NCBI GenBank assembly: GCA_034440635.1
Contig: JAOTON010001937.1
Coordinates: 1,396,001-1,460,000 of the forward strand
Origin: Lepas anatifera
Lineage: Eukaryota > Arthropoda > Thecostraca > Lepadidae
Reading direction: 5' to 3'
DNA: 64,000 nucleotides
Numbering within the stretch: position 1 is the first letter of the stretch; each line of letters opens with the position of its first letter. The translations under genes were made by a program, and so were the position numbers. Positions 10,468 through 18,800 of the stretch are shown one piece after another. The notes under the pieces were generated by a model. That model worked only from the letters and a program-made list of their open reading frames with translations, made no database searches and was not told where the DNA came from.

Positions 10468-10722
10468 CTGCCGGAAGTGGGGCCAGACATCGTCACCACC
10501 GTCTGAACACTGCCGGAAGTGGAGTCAGACATTGTCACTACCGTCTGAACACTGCCCGAAGTGGGGCCAGACATCGTCACCAACGTCTGAACACTGCCCG
10601 AAGTGGGGTCAGACATTGTCACCACCGTCTGAACACTGCCCGAAGTGGGGCCAGACATTGTCACCACCGTCTGAACACTGCCCGAAGTGGGGCCAGACAT
10701 TGTCAACACCGTCCGAACACTG
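10468..10722 (-). repeat. Second block of the 42-bp SGCB minisatellite
   Basis: Six units with the same sequence as the array at 7241-8200, in the same orientation, but with no SGCB exon at its edge. It is separated from the main block by 2.27 kb of unrelated DNA, as if an array had been split or a piece had been copied. Confidence 0.88.
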
Positions 10723-10754
10723 CTCGGGCTGGTTCTTATCCAACTTTCTGAGGG

Positions 10755-11250
10755 ACAGCCGCTTCAGGTTTTGCATTCCTGTCTGATCAACAGCTGGAAG
10801 AGAGGGGCACGGCCCAGGGTAGCGTTTTATGTGTGGCTTCGTTCGCTGATATGGTACATGATAAAGGTGTCATTGCTCTGCCGCCAAGCTTATCCCGTGC
10901 AATATTTCTAGACGATTGTTCTATGTGGGTGACTACTTCCACCACCACAGCGCAGAGACAGCTGCAGCTATGTCTCGACCGACTGCAGCAGTGAGCCCGT
11001 GATCAGCCCTTGCTAAAGATAGGAGACCGCGCTATAGAACCAGCACAAGAAATACGTTTCCTCGATCTAGTGTTCGACCGCAGACCCATGTATGTCTCCC
11101 ACAAAAAGGGACTGAGGGAAGATGTTTTAACAGCCTCAGCATTCTTTACACCCGCCCCGGTGGGCCTCCGAGCCGCCTTCACCATGGTGGGCTCAAACTC
11201 GGTTCCGATACGGGATAGCGAAAAAAACGCGAACGCTGGTGGATAGCCCA
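10755..11250 (+). pseudogene. Decayed non-LTR reverse transcriptase fragment
   Basis: One frame carries GTAQGSVLCVASF, then SRAIFLDDCSMWV, then AQRQLQLCLDRLQQ. This is the order of RT motifs B (PQGSVLS-type), C (the F.DD catalytic pair) and the following helix. After a stop and frame change, LLKIGDRAIEPAQEIRFLDL and VFDRRPMYVSH match the FLGL.FD.RL.W..H motif after the catalytic region. The frame breaks and truncation show a relic. It resembles the RT remnant at 4.6-5.8 kb in type, although the two cover different parts of the domain with limited overlap. Confidence 0.7.
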
Positions 11251-11387
11251 TACAAATTCGTGAAGAAACTACGTCGGTTACTTTTTGGCTCAGGTCAATA
11301 ATACTGTTCTCAGATTTTATCTATGGTATGCTCATGTTGGGGATACAATCACATCGCAGGTGCCTGGACTTCTGCATCCTACGTGAT
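11251..11387. other. Possible tail of the RT fragment
   Basis: Follows the RT relic without recognisable motifs. Confidence 0.3.
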
Positions 11388-11630
11388 ATAGGCGGATCCA
11401 GGGGGGACGGGGGCACATTCCCCGATCGACCCTTGGCGCCCCATGAAAGGTCGGTGGCGCCCCTCTGAAAGGTCGCCTCTCACTCCCCCCGCATGCAAGT
11501 ACCGGCACCCAGCATAAGATTGGCGCCTTTGATAAGTTGGGTCATCCAGAACTGGCGCCAATTAGTCCGAATGGCACCCTGACCGGGTGCCCTTCCCCCT
11601 CCCCCGATTGGAAATATCAGATCCGCCTAT
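11388..11630. mobile_element. 243-bp MITE with ATAGGCGGATC termini
   Basis: Perfect 11-bp terminal inverted repeats, ATAGGCGGATC at 11388-11398 and its complement at 11620-11630, enclose non-coding GC-rich DNA. The same terminal type is seen at 30025-30257 and 58302-58533, so this is a dispersed family in the window. Confidence 0.65.
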
Positions 11631-12028
11631 GCCCGCGGAGCGCTGTTCCGCAGGGCACCATTCAGGTTCAGGGGAAGGTGGGATTAAAGTGAGACACCTG
11701 TCACTGTTACATTCCCCCTGAATCCAGCCATGGTCCATGGACGGCTTTTTCCCACTCCCACACTGCTTTTGCTATTCAAATAGATCAATGCCCCAATAGA
11801 TATCTTGGTTTGGCATTGACATTTGTCAAAACGGACCAGAAAGAGCCGTGATGAGAAAGTAAGGAATAAAACAAAACGTAAAAACGAAAAAGTAAAAAAA
11901 ACGTAGTTAAGAATCGAAAAACGTTCTTAAAAGGTAAAAACGAAGAAACGCAAAAACGGGCATTGTAACTTCACAATCAGTTTTATGAGCCCGTTGGACA
12001 GCGTTCGTTAAATGTGAGCGGATAGGAG
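11631..12028. other. No gene recognised; A-rich stretch
   Basis: Contains an A-rich, AAAAACG-repeating stretch at about 11860-11960. No gene or element ends were identified. Confidence 0.35.
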
Positions 12029-12109
12029 CCTTACCTTCTTTAGCGACGCAGAGTGTTGGTAGTTAGCCTAGCAAGTCATCGGCTGTGTTTATTTTGTTGA
12101 TAGTGTGTC
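12029..12109 (-). other. Candidate 5' exon edge with strong splice donor
   Basis: On the minus strand AAGAAG|GTAAGG (junction 12035/12034) is a near-consensus splice donor, lying just downstream of the 47-bp array in that orientation. It could end a non-coding first exon of SGCB. The only support is the donor and its position. Confidence 0.2.
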
Positions 12110-12727
12110 GCCGGCTCGCTTGGCACTCGCCCCGCCCGCAGTGACCTAACGTCGCCGCCGGCCGGCTTGGCACTCGCCCCGTCCGCAGTGACGTAACGTC
12201 GCCGCCGGCCGGCTTGGCACTCACCCCGCCCGCAGTGACGTAACGTCGCCGCCGGCCGGCTTGGCACTCGCCTCGCCCGCAGTGACGTAACGTCGCCGCC
12301 GGGCGGCTTGGCACTCGCCCCGCCCGCAGTGACGTAACGTCGCCGCCGGCCGGCTTGGCACTCGCCCCGCCCGCAGTGACGTAACGTCGCCGCCGGCCGG
12401 CTTGGCACTCACCCCACCCGCAGTGACGTAACGTCGCCGCCGGCCGGCTTGGCACTCGCCTCGCCCGCAGTGACGTAACGTCGCTGCCGGGCGGCTTGGC
12501 ACTCGCCCCGCCCGCAGTGACGTAACGTCGCCGCCGGCCGGCTTGGCACTCGCCCCGCTCGCAGTGACGTAACGTCGCTGCCGGGCGGCTTGGCACTCGC
12601 CCCGCCCGCAGTGACGTAACGTCGCCGCCGGCCGGCTTGGCACTCGCGCCGCCCGCAGTGACGTAACGTCGCCGCCGGCCGGCTTGGCACTCGCCCCGCC
12701 CGCAGTGACGCAACGTCGTCGCCGGGC
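12110..12727. repeat. 47-bp CpG-rich minisatellite with TGACGTAA sites
   Basis: Thirteen units at exactly 47-bp spacing (TGGCACTC starts at 12121, 12168, 12215 and so on to 12685). Each has GCCCGCAGTGACGTAACGTC followed by GCCGCCGGCC. Eleven units keep TGACGTAACG, a CREB/ATF-like bZIP site; the first and last have single changes. Because 47 is not a multiple of 3, the minus strand reads through for 216 codons with a 47-residue period, which is an artefact. It lies on the upstream side of SGCB. Confidence 0.9.
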
Positions 12728-12755
12728 GGGGACGCGGGAATGTAAAGAAATTGAA

Positions 12756-13379
12756 TTAAAGACAATGTGGCACTTTGGTGCAACTCCAGACTGTGGTAGT
12801 TTTAGGGGCAATCTATATCGAACATGACCGATATGACATTGTTTTTGCTGAAGAAATCCTTATGAGCCTAATATTTCACTTTATCTGATTTTCCGCCGTT
12901 AGCAATGAAACGTCTCCAGACTAACGTGACATCAAATCGGCGTATGAGAGCTCATGTAATACTAGCTCTGCTCCCATAATAATATCGGCTCTGGTAATAC
13001 TTTGTGCCAGATTGAACATGTTTGATTTGCGCCAAAAATGAATCATAATACAAATGAAGGGTTTTAAGATAATAGATTACAATAAGGTAACAGAGTGACA
13101 TCAATTTCTTCTAGTTTTCCTGAGACATTAAAACATATTTCACGCTTCAAAATAGTCAATAAAACAAATTATAAGCATTAATAATTGACAGTACCAAAGC
13201 GGGGTACTGTTGAAGCCCGACAGCACGGACGGTGGGGCTTGAGCATGGCGTCACTTTTCTCTAAAATCGCCGAATCGCACATGCAGAAATAAAACATTGA
13301 TCAAGTGGTTTCTCAGCATCCTCTATCACATGGCTATCTCGGGTCAAATCCCATTATGAATGTGCCACATTCCCATTAA
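12756..13379. mobile_element. TTAA-flanked MITE, AATGTGGCAC family
   Basis: The left end reads TTAA then AGACAATGTGGCAC; the right end, complemented, reads TTAA then TGGGAATGTGGCAC. A TTAA duplication and matching inverted ends suggest a piggyBac-type non-autonomous element, about 620 bp, with no coding capacity. The same family is seen at 14789-15244 and 15241-15672. Confidence 0.65.
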
Positions 13380-13960
13380 CGGCTGTCTTTTGGCCCTAAG
13401 TCAATACTGCTGTTTTGCTGCGCATAATACGTAATATACAAGTGACCTCACAAACGTTTGTAAGCAGCAAGGCAGTGGAACCATTAACCTGGATGTCCAT
13501 GCTCCCGTCTCGGGGAGGCAAGAATGGTTCTGATATTAGATATTTGGAACAAGTCCGACGGGAGAGAATTTCTGTGTGCTCACCTGTTTGGAGGCTGAGA
13601 GTACATTCCCGATGAGTTGATACCACTGCTTCGCCTTCGCTGGCTCATGCTGGAAACTAAGTGAACGATTCGCACAATTTAACCACTGTCACCTGGAAAA
13701 CTAAGCTGATTACTAAAGCACGCGCAATATTTTTCCAACGGAGTGAGCTTGAGAGATCAGACAGAAGATTTGTAAGCAATAGCGAGTAAGCGAAGGCAGT
13801 CAGGTAGGTGAAAAATCTGACCTGTTGTACTCAAACATTATGTCACGAAGCTGTAAATCGATCGGAAGAATCAGAATATTAAGAATTATCCCATCCTCCA
13901 TAGGCACAACATTACATCTGATGGCTGGGCCAGGGCTGGAGATCCCTTCTCGATCAAGGA
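13380..13960. other. No gene recognised
   Basis: Short open frames only, on both strands, without motifs. Confidence 0.4.
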
Positions 13961-13964
13961 GGGT

Positions 13965-14090
13965 CCCGGCTGGGTTGCGCTGGAAGGACAACACTAGACC
14001 TTTACAGAGCCTATGAGAGACCCAAATTCCAGGGGGTCCTGACCCCTCAAACCCTCCCGCCCCGCCCCGGGATCTCCACCCATGGTCTGG
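13965..14090 (+). repeat. Partial copy of the repeat found at 39.1 and 45.0 kb
   Basis: Shares GAGCCTATGAGAGACC-type sequence and CCCGGGATCTCCACCCATGG with the stretch at about 39170-39245 and, complemented, 44985-45070. It marks a dispersed repeat family with three copies in this window. Confidence 0.5.
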
Positions 14091-14788
14091 GTGGAGAAAT
14101 AAAAATGCACCCATGGTCTGGGTGGTGCATAACAATGCACCACAAACACACATCGCCAAATAAACGCATCTTGTCAAAAAAACAAACACACATCGTCACA
14201 GGGAAACACATCTCGTCACACAAACATTCCACGCCAAGGGAAATTTGGTAAAAAATGGTAATCATTGGCTTCGGAACACCCCGCGTTAAGTCTGATAACA
14301 TGGTATTTACGAGTCATACCAATCACTGGAGAGTACGTCTGGGAGCACAAAATGGGGTTGCATGTGCATGTAACTTCCCTGACAGTAGACTGATTAGTTA
14401 CCAAGCTTTTGGGGCGCACCAAACTGTGAAGGTTAGATAGCACCCATAACTTTCTATTATTTATTGACATTTGAAGCAAAAACCTTCCATTAAGAGGTGA
14501 ATCACTCACAATCTGGCAAACACCACGCCCATTAAGCGGACGGGCAGTCATATATATTGTTGATTAGAGGTAGGTGAGCAACAGGACAAGGCCCCAGCAA
14601 CAGCTCAAGTCAAGACAATAAAAGAGCACAGCCATTACGATACAGTAAGATACAATTAGACACCGTGATATACACTTCTAAACGAGAGAATCCTGAGCAA
14701 GTAGAACATTTAATGGGTCAGTGGAGGTGCAATTTTAACACCAGCCAATGATGATGATGATGATAAGTGGTAATGGTCACAGCCTAAA
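14091..14788. other. No gene recognised; short microsatellites
   Basis: Two near copies of a CACCCATGGTCTGGGTGG segment lie at about 14077-14127, and a short TGA microsatellite at 14746-14763. No gene. Confidence 0.4.
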
Positions 14789-15244
14789 TTAAAGTGAATG
14801 TGGCACCTTCACAACGTCATTTTAACTGAGGTAGCCAAGTTGTAAATCAGGTCGGAAAACCCGGTACTCCATATTTCATTTGTCTTGGAACTCGATATTT
14901 CCGTAGAAAAAACTAAAACCTACCTGACACCAGCCCCCTCAGCCCCCCGTCGCCGGCGGCCATTGTTGTGAGCTACTGGTGTGACGACATATGCTGACGT
15001 CACGATGAGCATCAGCCAATCGAAGCCCTTGAAGCGTTTCAAGTATGGTAGTGGTTGCCAGATCGTGACATCATCCACAGCCTGATATTTATTTCTTTTT
15101 CTAGAGGAGTATTTTTAAAAACCAAATATTGAGCTTATTGTACATTTTTCAGAGAAATCGTGAGTGGTTTCATTATTTTTGACTAAAAGTACGCCTAATA
15201 ACACTAAATTCCAGGATTCGACCAAGGTGCCACATTCCCTTTAA
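14789..15244 (+). mobile_element. TTAA-flanked MITE, first copy of a head-to-head pair
   Basis: Begins TTAA-AGTGAATGTGGCACC and ends, complemented, TTAA-AGGGAATGTGGCACC. The right TTAA at 15241-15244 is shared with the next copy. 456 bp, non-coding. Confidence 0.75.
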
Positions 15245-15672
15245 AGGTAATGTGACACCTTGGTTGAATCCAGGAATCCATGCAACCACTAGTGAAATTA
15301 GGGGTCATTTTAGCCGACAATCATGAAAACGTCCATGATTTCTCTGAACAATGTACAATGAGATCAATATTTGAATTTTAAAATGCTCCTCTAGGGTGAA
15401 AAATAAGCATCTGCCTGTGGATGACGTCATGATCTGGCAACCACTACCATCTTCAATAGGCTCCAAAGGCTTCAATTGGCTGATGACTCACCGTAGCGTC
15501 AGCGCTGTCTTCACACCAACAGCTGACAACTGTGGCCGCTTGGCTGGGGTGCATTTGGGGTACATTTCAGGTAGGTTTTTAGCTTTCTCCACGGAAATTT
15601 TGAGTTTCAAGACAAATGATATATAGAGTTCCGGGTTTTCCGGCATGCTTTATAACTTGGCTCTCTTGGTTG
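15241..15672 (-). mobile_element. TTAA-flanked MITE, inverted second copy, truncated
   Basis: Begins at the shared TTAA with AGGTAATGTGACACCTTGG and follows the complement of the first copy through matching blocks (for example GATCTGGCAACCACTACCAT). The match stops near 15672, where the BEL-type sequence begins, so its far end is missing. Confidence 0.72.
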
Positions 15673-15827
15673 AACCCTGCGGCCTACAGAGTCTGGCCGC
15701 GAGTACCAGCTGGAGATAAAGAGCAAAAACTACAAGAAACCAGGTTCAAGATATCAAGAAAAGGTCATCCGAAATCCTGGGAGAAGAAGGGTCTTCTCAC
15801 AAGGTGATACCGTGTGCAACTGAAGAA
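15673..15827 (+). other. Untranslated leader before the BEL/Pao ORF
   Basis: Sequence between the truncated MITE and the first ATG of the gag-pol frame. The frame is open upstream of the ATG with a possible GTG at 15804. No long terminal repeat or clear primer-binding site was recognised. Confidence 0.4.
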
Positions 15828-18800
15828 ATGCTGAATGAGTGGATTCACGCATATGTGGTTCTAGTGCAAACAGAACAAGAGCTACGATGTCTTCTTCTGC
15901 CAGAAGAAGCAAATCAGCACACAGAGGAGCACGCTAGGCTGATGCAGAGTCTGAATGAAATGAAAACCCACATAGAAGATCGTCAGAAGACATTGAATGT
16001 GACCAGAGCAAGGGATCTGTCCATTGCGGGACATTCTATCGCGTCCGGCTCTTCCAGGTCTGTGAGGTCCGGCCTGATGTTAATGCGTGCTCAAGACGAG
16101 CATAGACGAGCAGAAGTAACTGCCAAGCTGGCGATGTTACAAAAGAAGAAAGAGCTGGAAATGCAGCGAAAGGAACTCGAGTGGAAGGAGGAGGAGCTGG
16201 TACTGCATACGGAGTTGGAGGTCCATCGTCTTCAAGCTCAAGTGGTAGAGAAGTTTGAGAGGGAGCTGGATGCTGATGAGCCTTCTGCTGTGGAACGGGA
16301 AGCTGCTGAGATGGCTGCACATCCTGAAGCAAGAACTCAGCTGACCTCCAACATCAAACCAGATGAGACTGCAAACAAATTGGAGATGTTCGCCGGAGAC
16401 GTCGCACGTGAAGCTAAGGCAGCACCGCTGACTTCAGTGAATGTAGAGAGCAACTGCCTGCTCGCCAGTAACGCACAATCAGAGCTCACTCCTGCTGGAA
16501 CGGAGCCTGCTGCTGTTAGAGGCGCGATCAAAAGGGATGATGGTCACGCTGCGTGTGAAGAAGCCAATCAAGGTCTCCTCTCAGCTATGACTGAGCTGTT
16601 GTCTGAGCAGGTGAGAAGAAATCGCCTTCCATGTCTTGCTCCTGAAGTCTTCAAGGGCAATGTGGAAGACTTTCATCTTTGGATGAAGGCATTCGAGTCG
16701 TACATAGAAGCACAGACGTCATCACCAATGGAACGCCTTCATTTTCTGGCTCAGTTCACTGCTGGTGAGGCTCGCAACTCCATTCAAGGTTTTTTACACC
16801 TGCGATCTGAGGACGCCTACACGAAGGCTAAAGCCAAGTTGCAGGAGCGCTATGGAAACGACTTTCTGACTGCAGCCGCTTACAAGAAGAGGATTCGCAC
16901 GTGGCCCCTAATTAAACCGGGAGACGGGAAGGCTCTTCAGCAGCTTGCTGATTTTTTGGATAGCTGTGAAACTGCATCACATTCTGTAAAGGGTCTGGAA
17001 ACTCTTAATGATCCTGAGGAGAACATGAAGATGTTGCATATTCTTCCAAGGCATATCGTCAATCGGTGGGAGCGTATCGTGGATGCGTGTCTGCATGAAC
17101 AGCTTGAGGGATCAGCTGGGTGCTACCCGCCCCTGAGTGTCTTTGTGTCCTTCCTGAAGAAGGAGGCCAGAGTTGCGAGCGGACCCATCAGTCTTCAGCG
17201 CACCGAGCCTTGTCATAAGCCAGAGCGCTCTCCAAGGAGGATGCCACCACCGAACAAGGCAAGGACGTTTTTAGCTGCCGCAGATGCTTCAGCACATGAC
17301 GCTAAGAGCGCATCAGTGAACTATCGTGGGGCGGAATCAGAATATCGTCCTGCGGATTGCAAGTTATGTGGGTGCAATCACGCACTGGAGCTCTGTGATA
17401 AGTTCCTCAAACTGGACATCATTGGAAGACAAGACGTGGTACGAAAGTACAGCTTGTGTCGCGGCTGCCTGAAGCCTGGTCATGTTTGGCGGCTCTGCAA
17501 GAGAAAGAAACGCTGTGAGAAGTGCAGAAGCTTTCACCCAACTGTTCTTCACGATGATAGGTTGCAGCATTCTGAGGTCAAGACTTCTAAGGTGGCCTGC
17601 AAAACTGAATCGACACAGACAATGGCTACCTCACTGCAGGTGGCGGCAGGTGGTGAGAGCAGCTGCGCTCATTCAATGGTGGTGCCTGTGCGATTGCATC
17701 ATGAAAGTCATCCGGAACATGAGCAGGTGACTTACGCACTTCTGGATCTACAGTCGGATGCGTGCTTCATCTCGGAGTCCGTGCGTCAACAGGTACAAGC
17801 AGGTGGAGAGCCTACCTACCTCCAGCTCAGCACAATGTCAGGAAAAACGGTCGTGGAGAGCTGTGCTGTGGGTAGCCTGATCGTGCGACCTATGGATGGA
17901 TCCAAAGAGATCCGTCTGCCTACCACATATGCGCGTTCCAGCATACCCGCAGAGCGCAGCCTGATACCGAGGAAGGAGATGGTGGAAAAGTGGAGCCACC
18001 TGAAGGATGTGGCGGAGGCGCTTCCTCCATATTACAGCGACGCGGAGATCGGAATCCTCATCGGTGTCAACTGCACGAAGGCTGTTAAGCCCGTCGAGCT
18101 GGTTACTGGAGAGGACAACGAACCTTGGGCAGTAAAAACTGCCTTGGGATGGAGCGTTGTTGGCCCGGTGGAGGGAAAGGCACCAGAGGATTCGAAGACA
18201 TCATGCCACTTCGCGTTCAGGGCTCAGACCCAAGAAGTTAGTCCGGCTCAACTGATTCACCTGTTCGAGACTGACTTTCGGGATATCAGCGCAGAGGAAA
18301 GACTGTCTCAGGAGGACATGCGCTTTCTGGACACTATGAAGAGTGGAATACATCAGCGAGATGATGATCATTTCGAGATGCCACTGCCTCTGAGGGATTC
18401 CTCGAGCCAGTTTCCAAACAACAGAGAAGCAGCCGTTAAGAGGCTCAGTGGCCTCAAGAAACGCCTGGTGAGAGACTCTAAGTTTCGTGCCGAATATGAG
18501 GCCTTCATGGAAGAGATGTTTGAAAGGGGATATGCAGAAGCTGTTCCACATGAAGAAGAAGAGGAAGGCAAGATATGGTACGTTCCCCATCATGGTGTCT
18601 ATCACCCAAAGAAGGGCAAGCTTCGCGTGGTGTTCGATTGCAGCTGTGAGTATAGAGGAGTGTCACTCAACTCGCAGCTCATGCAAGGGAACAACTGTGT
18701 CAACAACCTCGCAGGCGTGTTGGTGCGTTTTAGAAAAGAGAAGGTTGGATTGAGCTGTGATGTCGAAGGCATGTTTAATCAGGTAGGAGTTAACATCGAG

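Noticed and set aside
12063..12811. Minus-strand frames up to 216 codons with a RHCGRGECQAG-like repeat
   Set aside because: Three-frame reading of the 47-bp array; the period of 47 residues equals three units.
13330..13365. B-box-like GGGTCAAATCCC suggesting a tRNA or SINE
   Set aside because: No A box at the right distance, and the site lies in the end of a TTAA element.
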